A stretch of DNA of 64,000 bases from Serratia marcescens (GCA_015548865.1 JADMXW010000024.1:25569-89568), one strand, 5' to 3'. Numbered from the stretch's first letter, positions 1 to 10,200 are shown. A program made the numbers and translations. The notes: generated by a model not told the origin, from the sequence alone.

Positions 1-10
1 GTGAAACCGC

Positions 11-880
11 ATGTCGCAACAACACCCGATCATTGCCGTTACCGGCTCCAGTGGAGCGGGCACCACCACAACCAGCCTCGCCTTCAGGAAGATCTTCCAG
101 CAGTTGCAGATAAAAGCAGCCTCACTGGAAGGTGACAGTTTTCATCGCTATACTCGGCCAGAAATGGACATGGCGATCCGCAAAGCAAAAGATCTCGGAC
201 GCCATATCAGCTACTTCGGCCCAGAGGCCAACGATTTCAGTTTACTGGAACAGTCTTTTATCCAGTATGGCCGCAACGGCACGGGAAAAACGCGCAAATA
301 CCTGCATACCTACGATGAGGCGATTCCCTACAATCAAGTACCCGGTACCTTTACACCGTGGGAGCCGATGCCGCATCCCACTGATATGCTGTTTTATGAG
401 GGCTTACACGGCGCAGTCGTCACCGCTCAGCACGATGTAGCCCAGCATGTTGACCTGTTGGTCGGCGTAGTCCCTATCGTCAATCTTGAATGGATTCAAA
501 AGCTAGTCCGCGATATCAACGAGCGCGGCCACTCACGTGAAGCCGTGATGGACTCCGTGGTACGTTCCATGGAGGATTACATTACCTACATCACGCCGCA
601 GTTTTCTCGCACTCATATCAACTTCCAGCGTGTCCCCACCATTGATACCTCAAATCCTTTTGCCGCCAAGGCGATACCTTCGCTGGATGAGAGCTTCGTG
701 GTGATCCATTTTCAGGGTGTAGAAAATATTGATTACCCTTACCTGCTGGCCATGCTGCAAGGTTCGTTTATTTCACATATCAATACGTTAGTGGTACCTG
801 GTGGAAAAATGGGATTGGCGATGGAGCTGATCATGACACCGTTGGTAAAACGACTGGCAGAAGGGCGTAACGCGGGTTGA
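11..880 (+). CDS. prkB: PrkB-type phosphoribulokinase-family kinase
   Basis: P-loop kinase of the phosphoribulokinase/uridine kinase superfamily, annotated PrkB in enterobacteria. It is expected to be cytoplasmic. Its real substrate is not settled, because these heterotrophs have no Calvin cycle. A nucleotide-binding loop GSSGAGTTT is visible at about residues 12-20. The 289 aa length matches the enterobacterial family, and the ATG at 11 gives the usual N-terminus (MSQQHPIIAVTG). It is the outermost gene of the conserved prkB-yhfA-crp block and converges on yhfA 27 bp downstream. Its promoter lies outside the window. Assignment by recognition of the whole protein and its neighbours is firm; the biochemical role is family knowledge. 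Confidence 0.93.
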   Translation: MSQQHPIIAVTGSSGAGTTTTSLAFRKIFQQLQIKAASLEGDSFHRYTRPEMDMAIRKAKDLGRHISYFGPEANDFSLLEQSFIQYGRNGTGKTRKYLHTYDEAIPYNQVPGTFTPWEPMPHPTDMLFYEGLHGAVVTAQHDVAQHVDLLVGVVPIVNLEWIQKLVRDINERGHSREAVMDSVVRSMEDYITYITPQFSRTHINFQRVPTIDTSNPFAAKAIPSLDESFVVIHFQGVENIDYPYLLAMLQGSFISHINTLVVPGGKMGLAMELIMTPLVKRLAEGRNAG

Positions 881-907
881 AAAAGGGGAAACAACCCGCA
901 GAAGACG

Positions 908-1315
908 TTATACGGTGGTGATGATTTCGTAGCTGTGGGTGATTTGAACGGCCTTTTCTAACATTAGCGCAACTGAACAATACTTTTCTGCCGACAGCGA
1001 CACTGCCCGTTCAACCACGTTATTCGTCAGTCCTACCCCTGTGACAATAAAGTGCAGATTAATATGCGTGAACAAACGTGGGGCTTCCTCACGACGCGTG
1101 GAAGAGAGTTTGACCTCGCACCCAGTGACATTATTGCGACCTTTTTGCAAAATGGACACCACATCGATGGCACTACAGCCACCAGCGGCCATTAGCACCA
1201 TCTCCATCGGGCTGGGCGCCTTGTCCCCGGCATTGCCATCCATTAGAATTTGATGACCCGATGATGACTCACCGAGAAAGGTCAGGTCTTCAACCCATTT
1301 TACGCGCGCTTGCAT
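908..1315 (-). CDS. yhfA: OsmC/Ohr-family protein YhfA
   Basis: Small cytoplasmic OsmC-like protein of 135 aa, highly similar to E. coli YhfA. OsmC-family proteins use two cysteines in peroxide chemistry. Here cysteines are seen in AAGGCSAID (about residue 47) and in SAEKYCSVA (about residue 112), both at the family positions. The exact role of YhfA is unknown. I chose the ATG at 1315 (MQARVKWVED) because an AGGAG ribosome site lies 8 nt upstream; a TTG two codons earlier is possible but less likely. It is divergent from crp, as in other enterobacteria, across a 316-bp control region. Confidence 0.92.
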   Translation of the reverse strand: MQARVKWVEDLTFLGESSSGHQILMDGNAGDKAPSPMEMVLMAAGGCSAIDVVSILQKGRNNVTGCEVKLSSTRREEAPRLFTHINLHFIVTGVGLTNNVVERAVSLSAEKYCSVALMLEKAVQITHSYEIITTV

Positions 1316-1631
1316 TCCCAACTCCTAAAATTTATTTGAAAATTACTAACAGTTATAGTCAAAAACCGCCAATAACTAGAGCTCAATCATGCTGAAGCGA
1401 GACAACACAAGACAGGCTCGTCAAGCTGTGTTACAAACTGGAATAGAATCCGTTCCATCAGTATGATACTGACGGTCTTAACGGGTTGTGACGTCGCCGT
1501 ACAAAGGCCAGTATATTCCCTGACGTCAGTCCGCCAACACGGAATTTTTACTACTAGCACGTTAATACGCCGTACAGGGAACTCTGAACCCTGTAATTTG
1601 CGCAGTGAATTACAACAGAGGATAACAGCGA
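1316..1631 (+). promoter_or_regulatory. crp/yhfA divergent control region and crp leader
   Basis: This 316-bp gap between divergent yhfA and crp carries the long crp leader. The block CATGCTGAAGCGAGAC at 1388-1403 matches, from memory, the start of the E. coli crp leader, and the ribosome-site context AACAGAGGATAACAGCGA just before the crp ATG is also like E. coli. A half-site TGTGA occurs at about 1487. Autoregulation by CRP is known in E. coli and is inferred here. Individual promoters were not mapped. Confidence 0.5.
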
Positions 1632-2264
1632 ATGGTTCTCGGCAAACCGCAGACAGACCCGACTCTCGAATGGTTCCTTTCTCATTGTCATATTCACAAG
1701 TACCCATCGAAGAGCACGCTAATTCACCAAGGTGAAAAAGCAGAAACGCTTTACTACATCGTGAAAGGCTCCGTTGCAGTGCTGATCAAGGATGAAGAAG
1801 GCAAGGAAATGATCCTCTCCTACCTCAACCAGGGGGATTTTATTGGAGAACTGGGCCTGTTCGAAGAGGGCCAAGAGCGCAGTGCATGGGTGCGAGCAAA
1901 AACGGCTTGCGAAGTCGCTGAAATCTCCTATAAAAAATTCCGTCAGTTGATTCAAGTCAACCCGGATATTCTGATGCGTCTTTCTTCACAGATGGCGCGT
2001 CGTCTCCAGGTAACTTCTCAGAAAGTGGGCAATCTGGCCTTCCTGGATGTAACGGGCCGTATCGCACAGACGCTCTTGAACCTGGCGAAACAGCCCGATG
2101 CCATGACGCACCCAGATGGGATGCAAATCAAAATCACGCGTCAGGAAATTGGTCAGATTGTTGGCTGTTCTCGCGAAACGGTAGGCCGTATTCTGAAAAT
2201 GCTCGAAGATCAAAATCTGATCTCTGCGCACGGCAAAACCATCGTTGTGTACGGCACTCGCTGA
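1632..2264 (+). CDS. crp: cAMP receptor protein (catabolite regulator)
   Basis: Global transcription regulator that binds cAMP and then TGTGA-N6-TCACA operators. The 210 aa protein is essentially the E. coli sequence. The cyclic-nucleotide domain occupies about residues 20-110, with the phosphate-binding cassette around [10 protein letters not shown] and RSAWVRA. The dimer helix follows, then a winged helix-turn-helix with recognition segment [12 protein letters not shown] near residues 180-191. In soft-rot bacteria CRP activates pectate lyase genes, so it plausibly controls the pel gene 6 kb away; that link is inference. A strong hairpin follows the stop. The start gives the canonical [10 protein letters not shown]. 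Confidence 0.98.
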   Translation: MVLGKPQTDPTLEWFLSHCHIHKYPSKSTLIHQGEKAETLYYIVKGSVAVLIKDEEGKEMILSYLNQGDFIGELGLFEEGQERSAWVRAKTACEVAEISYKKFRQLIQVNPDILMRLSSQMARRLQVTSQKVGNLAFLDVTGRIAQTLLNLAKQPDAMTHPDGMQIKITRQEIGQIVGCSRETVGRILKMLEDQNLISAHGKTIVVYGTR

Positions 2265-2286
2265 TTTTACTACTGCTGTTTCGAAC

Positions 2287-2320
2287 AAAAATACGTTGCG
2301 CATTGCGCAACGTATTTTTT
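2287..2320. terminator. Bidirectional terminator between crp and argD
   Basis: Stem ATACGTTGCGCA / TGCGCAACGTAT flanked by an A run on the left and a T run on the right, so it can work on both strands. It sits between the convergent crp and argD genes. Confidence 0.85.
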
Positions 2321-2330
2321 TACATAAACG

Positions 2331-3590
<1,260 letters not shown>

Positions 3591-3678
3591 TCATCAAATA
3601 TGCATAAAAAATCAATACGCAGCGTTATAAAATAGCGCGTTATGACAGTCTGTTTTATCGCGAGGCATACTGATAACC

Positions 3679-4254
3679 TCAGGTATTAAGGAAGTTCTGC
3701 AGCAGTTGATGCCCTTGCTCACTGAGAATGCTCTCTGGATGAAACTGCACTCCTTCTAGTGGCAAGGTACGATGGCGTATTCCCATGATTTCATCACGTT
3801 CACCGTCTCGTTCCGTCCAGGCTGTTATGTCAAATTCGGCGGGCAAGGAGGCTGGCTCAATCACCAGTGAATGATAGCGCGTCACGGTTAGTGGCTGCGC
3901 TAAGCCGGTGAATACGCCGCATCCCGTATGCTGGATCACCGAAGTCTTTCCGTGCATCACCTGCCGCGCCTGCACCACGTGTGCCCCAAACGCCTGCCCC
4001 ATCGCCTGATGTCCGAGGCACACGCCAAGAATAGGAAACTTACCAGCAAAATGGCGGATCGCATCCAGAGAAATACCCGCCTCATCCGGCGTACAGGGAC
4101 CGGGAGAGATCACCAGATGTGTCGGTGCCAGCGTTTCAATCTCCGCCAGCGTCAGGGTGTCGTTGCGTTTAACCAGCACCTCTGCGCCCAGCTCGCAAAA
4201 ATACTGGTAGAGGTTGTAGGTAAAGGAGTCATAGTTGTCGATGAGTAGGAGCAT
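3679..4254 (-). CDS. pabA: Aminodeoxychorismate synthase glutaminase subunit
   Basis: Class I glutamine amidotransferase that feeds ammonia to PabB to make 4-amino-4-deoxychorismate for folate. The 191 aa product from the ATG at 4254 starts [15 protein letters not shown], the typical PabA/TrpG N-terminus. The reading frame is open 46 codons further upstream but that extension does not resemble the family. The catalytic triad is visible: Cys in [13 protein letters not shown] and the His/Glu pair in VQFHPESI. It is separated from argD by 124 bp. E. coli has fic and yhfG just upstream of pabA; here that slot is replaced by the LPMO/pel block. Confidence 0.95.
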   Translation of the reverse strand: MLLLIDNYDSFTYNLYQYFCELGAEVLVKRNDTLTLAEIETLAPTHLVISPGPCTPDEAGISLDAIRHFAGKFPILGVCLGHQAMGQAFGAHVVQARQVMHGKTSVIQHTGCGVFTGLAQPLTVTRYHSLVIEPASLPAEFDITAWTERDGERDEIMGIRHRTLPLEGVQFHPESILSEQGHQLLQNFLNT

Positions 4255-4428
4255 GGGGAATGAGTCTAAACCGAAGAGATATTTTAAGTAGGCTACTGTG
4301 CTGTATGTGGTTAGGCAATGGGTAACTTTAGTTGCATCCCGTAAATACGCTGTATTAAACACGACTAACAAGAAAATCGAGTGCCTTAGCACTCGATTAT
4401 TTAATGAAACAATTTACTTAGGCGTTTA

Positions 4429-5412
4429 TCAAACGAGAGCCCAAAGAGTATTGGCAACCCCTGGAGCCCAACCTCTATTGGATGTATGCTGCTGCGTGCA
4501 GCGATACACCAGCCCATTGTGCGTCACATGAAAACCCACAGGGTAAAATACGTTATAGTAAGACCACGGAACTGGATTTTCCACGCTGCCAATTTCACCA
4601 CCACCGCCTTCACCACCACCACCGCCTTCACCACCGCCGCCGCCTTCACCACCGCCGCCGCCTTCACCACCACCGCCGCCGTCACCACCACCGCCGCCTT
4701 CACCGCCTCCGCCGCCACTACCCTCAGTAAACTCAACATCGAATGCTGAATAAAAGCCCGCCCCCGTGTCTGCCACCATCCATATTGCCAGGATAATATG
4801 ATGACCTTTTTTATTTAACGGTAGCTTAATTGTTTGATCAGGTATGATATTAAGAGGTCCAGTCATATTTATAACGCTGGCAAAGGGGACGCGTTCAAAA
4901 TCCTGACGCGTCGCTGGTCGCGTTTGATTCCAACCATCTCTGGTAATAAAATAACGATACCCGCGAGTCGAATGCGACACAGTACGGAACCAATTAATCG
5001 GGAGGTACTGACCTGCCTTGACTTCAGTTATTGGCCACATCGCACCGTGCCGCATCATTAACTCAGCGTCTGTGAGGTTTACAATATCGCGATTGTTTTC
5101 TGTGCGACCACCACTAAGAATGAGGCCATCAGGTACAGGTGAGGCTACACCAGCAAATATATGAGTTGAATCACTATACGGCCCACCCTCTCCTGCAAAC
5201 CAGATAAGATCTTCAGGGCCTCTCCCGTTAGTATACATAGGAAAGTTTTTCATCCCTTCCATTTCACTTGCATCCCAGTCGGTTGGTAACCAACCGCGCC
5301 GGCGTGCATAAGCGGTTCGACCTATAGGAGTGCGTAACCAACCATGAGCAGGCGTTATTTCTAGAGATTCATCTGAATCACAGTGATGGGGGTAAGGATT
5401 ATTTTTACGCAT
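4429..5412 (-). CDS. Leaderless AA10 LPMO-like protein with Gly-rich linker and C-terminal chitin-binding module
   Basis: Predicted 327 aa. Residues 23-228 match the AA10 lytic polysaccharide monooxygenase fold by motifs: AHGWLRTPIGR (candidate first copper His at 23), PDGLILSGGR, SHSTRGYRYFIT (second copper His at 147) and HHIILAIWMVADTGAGFYSAF (axial Phe at 220). Residues 231-272 form a linker of GGGGGE hexads. Residues 281-327 look like a CBM5/12 module (VPWSYYNVFY, HNGLVYRC, GWAPG, LWALV), which suggests chitin binding. Start: ATG at 5412 has a GAGG site 8 nt upstream; a longer frame to 5475 adds a hydrophobic stretch but lacks a comparable site. No cleavable signal peptide is seen, so how the first His becomes N-terminal is unclear. 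Copper oxidase activity is inferred, not shown. Confidence 0.75.
   Translation of the reverse strand: MRKNNPYPHHCDSDESLEITPAHGWLRTPIGRTAYARRRGWLPTDWDASEMEGMKNFPMYTNGRGPEDLIWFAGEGGPYSDSTHIFAGVASPVPDGLILSGGRTENNRDIVNLTDAELMMRHGAMWPITEVKAGQYLPINWFRTVSHSTRGYRYFITRDGWNQTRPATRQDFERVPFASVINMTGPLNIIPDQTIKLPLNKKGHHIILAIWMVADTGAGFYSAFDVEFTEGSGGGGGEGGGGGDGGGGGEGGGGGEGGGGGEGGGGGEGGGGEIGSVENPVPWSYYNVFYPVGFHVTHNGLVYRCTQQHTSNRGWAPGVANTLWALV
4597..4722 (-). repeat. 18-bp imperfect tandem repeats coding for (GGGGGE)n
   Basis: About seven units of an 18-bp imperfect repeat encode the Gly-Glu linker of the LPMO-like protein, residues 231-272. One unit carries Asp instead of Glu and the last is one glycine short. 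Each whole unit gained or lost keeps the frame, so linker length can vary by replication slippage. Tetra- and pentaglycine runs use mixed GGC/GGT codons. Confidence 0.9.
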
Positions 5413-6012
5413 AATTAACCTCAGGTTATTCATAATAAATAATAGTATTATCATAACGAAATAAAAAAACCGCAAAAAAAGCTAACTTTAAATTAATAGC
5501 ATTCAATAAAAAACTCACTATGTAAATATCAAAAGACGCCTATTACTTACAAATATCAATAATTTAAAAACCATAAATAAAATGCAGACTAATATCTACT
5601 TAGCCAAAAAATATAATTATTTACGCAGGCAATTTCATTACTAACACATCATTTAAAACCGCCTAATCTTAAATACTTACTCAATTGTATATATCCCAAA
5701 CGTTTTAACCATCCATTGACAATAGAAACACATATCAAAAATTAACAATCGTCAACAAAATGACGGATGGTCGCTAATAAAACTCCAATTTAGCTCATAG
5801 ATGAAATAACCATACACGAAGTTAATCCCTCGTCAGCTTTTGCTAGCATCAGTATATCGTTACGTTCAACTAATAATCTTTTATCCATTTTTCAAAAATG
5901 GTTACAGAGCCTAAAGGTAAAAAATAATATTTTATGCAAAAAAGACATACCGCTTGTTAAAAATTATAGAAAATAAAGAGTAACAATAATTATACTTCCA
6001 CCATTTTCATCT
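5413..6012. other. AT-rich intergenic stretch, no gene seen
   Basis: About 600 bp upstream of the first AA10 gene. It is very AT-rich on both strands, with short poly-A/T runs and many stops in all frames. It must contain that gene's promoter, but I cannot point to a site. No coding sequence or structured RNA was recognised. Confidence 0.6.
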
Positions 6013-6212
6013 ATACCCGTCATACTGCAAGTTGCAGATGCGTTGGGCTGCACTCGTTCACCCGGATCACTTACCTAAGTAAGTTCATCAGGATGAATGA
6101 ATTTCATCTCTGAGATTCGCCCTGCAGGCCAGCGCAGGCGCTGTTCAAATCTGTACCAGACAAATTTGTCACTCATTTTCCACCTTCCTGCAACTCGAAT
6201 TATTTTAGGTAT
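6013..6212 (-). repeat. Dispersed repeat family A, copy 1
   Basis: 200-bp element running from ATACCCGTCATACTGCAAG to CTCGAATTATTTTAGGTAT. The ends form an imperfect inverted repeat of about 23 bp. The same element occurs in opposite orientation at 23346-23597 and 51088-51290, and as short or decayed pieces at 9016, 42241, 51609 and 59438. It carries no coding potential, so it looks like a MITE-type or other non-autonomous repeat. Confidence 0.85.
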
Positions 6213-6226
6213 CACACTGATTACAC

Positions 6227-6982
6227 TTAAGCAAAGTTCAGATCAAAAGCCTGATAAAATGCCATTCCCGTATCAGCGACTATCCATGCCAATAGAAGTA
6301 CATGGTGACCCGTTCTGTTAGGCAACTGTACACGATGGTCAACTGTTGGCGCCATTTGCGCTATATCAAAATTCCAAAACGGCTGAAGAGTATGATAATC
6401 ATTATAAAAGGGGTTTGTACCAAGACTATAACGTGATATACGCTGTGAGCTATCCCAGGTAGGAGTGGTGATCCACCATGAATAACCGCGTGTCCGGTGT
6501 AACTGTGTATAAACCCATTGAACATTAAACACCTGCCCACTCGTCACAGGTATTCTTGGCCAGATGACTCCACGTTCACGCATTAATTCCTCATCCGTGT
6601 AGTTCACAATATCGCGAGCGCCTGTACGACCACCGCTGATAATTTGTCCATCCGGGGGCGGTACATGGCTTTGAGCATCTGACAGGAAGCGCCCACCGGC
6701 CCATGGAGGATCAAATGCTCCACCAACGTTCATTGGAAAATTTTTACCGCCCTCCATTTCATTTGCTTCCCATGGAGCCATCCACCCTCTCTGAACAGCA
6801 AAGCCAGAACGTGACTGAGGACTAGTCACTTGCCCATGAAAAAGATCACCGTAATAATACTTATCATGCGAAACGCAACAACAATGGTTATTTCCCTCAA
6901 ACTTTTCTGGGGATGAATGAGAAGTATTTCCTTCGGAATTGTGGTTATTACATTGTTGATTGTAATCATTATTCTTGACCAT
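6227..6982 (-). CDS. Leaderless AA10 LPMO-like protein (Cys-rich N-terminal extension)
   Basis: Predicted 251 aa, single AA10-like domain. The copper-brace candidates are His49 (DLFHGQVTSPQSR), His162 (QLHRTRGYSWWIT) and the axial Phe242 (TGMAFYQAFDLNF). NEMEGGKNFP and PPDGQIISGGRTGARD are further AA10-like blocks. The 48 residues before His49 are polar and rich in Cys, His and Asn, including a CCC run, and are not a Sec or Tat signal. The last part of this extension (CV, DKYYYGDL) is shared with the gene at 10201, so it is conserved rather than random. It sits 18 bp from repeat copy A1. Substrate is unknown. No CBM is attached. Confidence 0.75.
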   Translation of the reverse strand: MVKNNDYNQQCNNHNSEGNTSHSSPEKFEGNNHCCCVSHDKYYYGDLFHGQVTSPQSRSGFAVQRGWMAPWEANEMEGGKNFPMNVGGAFDPPWAGGRFLSDAQSHVPPPDGQIISGGRTGARDIVNYTDEELMRERGVIWPRIPVTSGQVFNVQWVYTQLHRTRGYSWWITTPTWDSSQRISRYSLGTNPFYNDYHTLQPFWNFDIAQMAPTVDHRVQLPNRTGHHVLLLAWIVADTGMAFYQAFDLNFA

Positions 6983-7872
6983 TTCTGATACCTAATGAGG
7001 AATAGATGATAACTTCATAAAAACAGGCTTTTTTTTCAAAAAAAACGCCAACAATTAACTTTTATCACAACAAAAACAGCCTAGGATGATGAATGTAAAA
7101 ACCATCACTAAAAACAAACTCATTGTAATTAACGACAATGAAATATAATCACCAAAATATATTTATAAAAAAACAATCATCACGCTATAATAAATTCATA
7201 TCAAACCACAATAAATACAATAGCAGAGATAAAGAAATCATCATTACTTTATTAAAGCAATGAAGATATTTAGGAATAGTATTACCCTCACTCATACAAG
7301 ATCTCGTAAATATTGATAACATATAAAACACGAAGTAATTGAAAAATAAAAAAACAATTTTTAACTGTGAAAACATAGAAATACCACCCTATTAAATAAT
7401 TTTTTAAAAATAATCATGAATATAATTAGTCATGATACCAATATTTTACTATCATGACTTTCACCTACTCACTTACACATAAAAATGTGACTTACATTAA
7501 ACTTTTAAAATTAAAACAACAGATGTTTTGATAAAAAACACCAATGATATGGAAAATTAAGGATTCTCACATAAAAAAGATCTAAGTCGTCAGTGTTAAT
7601 CTTGACAACCAATAAATATAACATATTGAAATATAATAATTTTTTTCTTTTCATTAAAACCAAAACGTCATATAAAAACGATTAAAATAGTGAACGTTTA
7701 TTTTACCCTTAATAATTACCTTTTATTTGTTTTTCCCTCATTTTTTGCTTAAATGACATCGCTACACAGTAAAAACATTTTTCATTTTTATTGAAACAAA
7801 CATATACCCTACCATCGGCATAGGGATCATTATGCCGGAGAAAAACCATAACTCCCTCAGGAGACGACAGGA
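6983..7872. other. AT-rich divergent region between AA10 gene and pel
   Basis: About 890 bp separating the leftward AA10 gene from the rightward pectate lyase gene. It is strongly AT-rich and lacks any convincing coding frame; the longest frames are short and low complexity. It must hold both promoters. A stem-like CACAT-AAAA-ATGTG lies at about 7476-7489, and a KdgR-like box is listed separately. Confidence 0.6.
7768..7786 (+). promoter_or_regulatory. Possible KdgR operator upstream of pel
   Basis: The 19-mer AGTAAAAACATTTTTCATT agrees at about 14 of 19 positions with the KdgR consensus (AATRAAAYRYYRTTTYATT) known from Dickeya and Pectobacterium pectinase genes. It lies 87 bp before the pel ATG. 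The surrounding DNA is AT-rich, so chance similarity is a real possibility. Confidence 0.35.
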
Positions 7873-8997
7873 ATGAAACACGTTTTACTTTCACTTACCG
7901 CAGGACTGCTGACATTAACCGTACAAGGCGCGTTTGCTGCTAATACTGGCGGCTATGCGACAACCGACGGCGGCGATATCTCGGGTGCCGTAAAAAAAAC
8001 CGCACATTCCATGCAGGATATTATCGACATCATTGAAGCTGCTCGCGTAGACAGCAGCGGTAAAAAAGTGAAAACCGGCGCGTATCCACTGGTTATCACC
8101 TATGACGGCAACGAAGATAGTCTGATCAACGCTGCCGCCGCCGATATTTGCAGCCAATGGAGCAAACCGGCACGTGGAGTGGAAATCAAGGAGTTCACCA
8201 AAGGGATAACGATTCTTGGCACTAATGGCTCTTCGGCCAACTTTGGTCTCTGGCTAGTGAAGTCTTCCGATGTGGTGATTCGTAATATGCGTTTCGGCTA
8301 CATGCCTGGCGGCGCGAGCGATGGTGATGCGATCCGCGTTGATAACACGCCTAACGTCTGGGTAGACCATAACGAAATCTACGCCAAAAATTACGAGTGC
8401 GCAGGCACACCCGATGGTGATACCACGTTTGAGTCAGCTGTCGATATCAAGAAAGCCTCGACTAACGTCACCGTCTCCTATAACTACATTCATGGTATTA
8501 AAAAAGTGGGGCTGAGCGGATCCAGCAGCAGCGATACAGGCCGTAACCTGACCTATCACCACAACGTTTACAGCGATGTTAACGCCCGCTTGCCGTTACA
8601 GCGTGGAGGACAAGTACACGCCTATAACAACCTCTATTCCGGTATTACCAGTTCAGGAATAAACGTGCGCCAAAACGGGCTCGCGCTGATCGAACGTAAC
8701 TGGTTCGAAAACGCCGTGAACCCCGTAACATCTCGCTACGACGGTTCCAATTTCGGCACCTGGGTTCTGCGTGACAACAATGTCACCAGCGCTTCTCAGA
8801 ACGCGACCTATAACATCACCTGGACCAGTGATACCAAGGCTTATGTTAACGCGGAGGATTGGGCATCTACCGGCACCTTCCCGTCGCTGCCTTACAGCTA
8901 TTCACCGGTCAATGCACAGTGCGTGAAAGCGAAGCTGGCACAGTTCGCAGGCCAGGGAAAAGGTTTGGCAGTGCTGACTACAGCGTCCTGCAACTAA
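7873..8997 (+). CDS. Secreted pectate lyase, PL1 family (PelA/B/C type)
   Basis: Extracellular enzyme that cleaves polygalacturonate by calcium-dependent beta-elimination, a main virulence factor of soft-rot bacteria. The 374 aa precursor has a clear Sec signal peptide (MKHVLLSLTAGLLTLTVQG, cleavage after AFA near residue 22). The mature part shows the PL1 signatures: NVWVDHNEIY, the calcium-binding region TTFESAVDIKK, SYNYIHGIKKVGLSGSSSSD, and the catalytic Arg in ARLPLQRGGQVHAYNN. The last cysteines (AQCVKAKL, ASCN) form the usual C-terminal features. Export beyond the periplasm would use the Out type II system, not in this window. A good CAGGA ribosome site precedes the ATG. Only one pel is intact here, whereas soft-rot genomes often have several in tandem. 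Confidence 0.95.
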   Translation: MKHVLLSLTAGLLTLTVQGAFAANTGGYATTDGGDISGAVKKTAHSMQDIIDIIEAARVDSSGKKVKTGAYPLVITYDGNEDSLINAAAADICSQWSKPARGVEIKEFTKGITILGTNGSSANFGLWLVKSSDVVIRNMRFGYMPGGASDGDAIRVDNTPNVWVDHNEIYAKNYECAGTPDGDTTFESAVDIKKASTNVTVSYNYIHGIKKVGLSGSSSSDTGRNLTYHHNVYSDVNARLPLQRGGQVHAYNNLYSGITSSGINVRQNGLALIERNWFENAVNPVTSRYDGSNFGTWVLRDNNVTSASQNATYNITWTSDTKAYVNAEDWASTGTFPSLPYSYSPVNAQCVKAKLAQFAGQGKGLAVLTTASCN

Positions 8998-9015
8998 AAT
9001 AGCCACATCGAGACC

Positions 9016-9040
9016 CTGCAACGTAAAGTATGACGGGTAT
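9016..9040 (+). repeat. Fragment of repeat family A (right end)
   Basis: The 25 bases ending TGACGGGTAT match the right end of family A elements (GCAACTTGAAGTATGACGGGTAT type). Only the terminus is left. It abuts the terminator-like direct repeat that starts at 9040. Confidence 0.6.
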
Positions 9041-9074
9041 AGAAACCATCAAGGCCACGCAATGCGGCCTTGAT
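9040..9074 (+). terminator. pel terminator, copy 1 of a 35-bp direct repeat
   Basis: Contains the hairpin ATCAAGGCC / GGCCTTGAT followed by TTTTCAT, a plausible terminator for pel. The same 35 bases, with one change, occur in the same orientation at 11391-11425 next to ppiA. Confidence 0.75.
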
Positions 9075-9093
9075 TTTCATTCCCTACACTAAC

Positions 9094-9387
9094 TTAAGAA
9101 CCGAAATTGACATCCAGTACCTGATAAAGGACATCTGCTTTATCCGAAATCGTCCATAACCCCAAGATAACCTGATAGCCAGTGCGCTGAGGTACAACAC
9201 AGTCTGTACTCATGTTTTCCGGGTGAGTGAATCGACCGGAATAGAGTTTCCACAGAAGGGGACAGGCTCAAAACTGGCACGCGTCAAAGATGAGTTTTGC
9301 TGAGTTACAAATACCTGCCAGACGCGTGTGATATGCGTTTATGTGAGCGCCCACGTAAATATCCTCATCCGTAACACTGCTGGTGGG
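9094..9387 (-). pseudogene. Decayed AA10 LPMO gene (3-prime remnant)
   Basis: Reading the minus strand gives AA10-like pieces in two frames: FTWALT-stop-THITRVWQVFVTQQ, then LTRASFEPVPFCGNSIPVDS, then after a frameshift near 9220 VVPQRTGYQVILGLWTISD and VLYQVLDVNFGS ending at a TAA (9094-9096). These match the second half of a conventional AA10 domain. A stop and a frameshift, and loss of the N-terminal half including the first copper His, make it non-functional. It is closer to the classic GbpA/CBP type motifs than the three intact leaderless genes are. Hand translation; alignment would settle the details. Confidence 0.75.
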
Positions 9388-9434
9388 ACCACTCAAACTG
9401 ACTTTTTTGATACCGTGAATGTAGTTATAGGTGA
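9388..9434 (-). repeat. Inverted fragment of the pel gene
   Basis: On the minus strand these 47 bases match pel positions 8474-8520 at about 38 of 47 sites by hand count, and would encode TYNYIHGIKKVSLSG. The core TAACTACATTCA-GGTAT-AAAAAAGT is nearly exact. It directly precedes the AA10 remnant, so the two form a chimeric scrap. Confidence 0.7.
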
Positions 9435-10200
9435 TGAAAAGAAAAATATTTTAATTGAATAGGTTAGTTGAATTTTGCTCTATGAGTTATCGCAACGGTG
9501 CTCACGATGAACGTGGTTTAATTAGACACAAAAACTCAATCAGATATTTTTCATGAGCATCACCATGGCTTAAATTAGAAAATATTAATTCAAGTCATAT
9601 TTTTAATGCATGCCTAGAAATGTAATAGAAATTATGCGCAAGAATATAATTAACCCGACTATTGTTTTGTTGCTAAATATTTTCTTTTTGTTCTTCGCTC
9701 TCTTTCAGACATACAATGCATCATTGTTTCTATTGATGATATCACCCCAGGAAATCCGGGTTATTTATTGTATTATTCTTTAGGATTTTGATGACATTAA
9801 CAAAGTTAGAATATTATTTTCGTCCAAAAACAACTTATTATGTTTATACTTTGTTAATGCATGGCAACCATTACTTGTACATTTATTCTGTAATCATAAA
9901 AAGGTTATGGCTATTTTATATAACTCGACTAATATCATCATATTGTTTTGTTGTTGAGGTTTTTACGATGATGCCAATCATCAGCCAGATAATTATCGCC
10001 AATACATGCATTACAATTATGTGATGACACAATCACACCTTCCATTTGATTGATTTGTTTATTTTATTTCACACCAGATAAAACTTAGCCTCATAATATA
10101 TTTTTTTTCTTTTGGTTTTATTTCAAAAGAAAAAAATGATTAGATATTTTTCTAATCTACTTTCAGATGTCATTATTTATTCATAATGAGGATATTCATC
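9435..10200. other. AT-rich intergenic stretch before third AA10 gene
   Basis: About 765 bp with long AT-rich runs. A 78-codon frame at 9788-10024 is open but has low-complexity hydrophobic content and no ribosome site, so it is not called. The promoter of the AA10 gene at 10201 should lie here. Nothing else was recognised. Confidence 0.55.

Noticed and set aside
1387..1735. Overlapping frames in the crp leader on both strands
   Set aside because: The region matches the known non-coding crp leader of enterobacteria.
4597..4722. Possible CRISPR-like or VNTR array
   Set aside because: The 18-bp units are contiguous with no spacers and encode a protein linker.
4482..4749. Open frames rich in His, Thr and Ala opposite the Gly-rich repeat
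   Set aside because: They are antisense shadows of the 18-bp tandem repeat. The opposite strand has a full domain architecture and a ribosome site.
5413..5475. Upstream extension of the first AA10 gene giving a hydrophobic start (MRFFYFVMIILLFI)
   Set aside because: It could mimic a signal peptide, but it lies over 40 residues before the first AA10 His, lacks a ribosome site, and the downstream ATG has a good one. I cannot fully exclude it.
7185..7376. 63-codon hydrophobic frame on the minus strand upstream of pel
   Set aside because: Phe/Leu-rich because of poly-A/T DNA; no supporting signal.
7481..7500. CRP site upstream of pel (ATGTGACTTACATTAA)
   Set aside because: Only one half-site matches well; not enough to call, although CRP control of pel is known in relatives.
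9788..10024. 78-codon frame between the AA10 remnant and the third AA10 gene
   Set aside because: AT-driven composition, no ribosome site, no recognisable motif.
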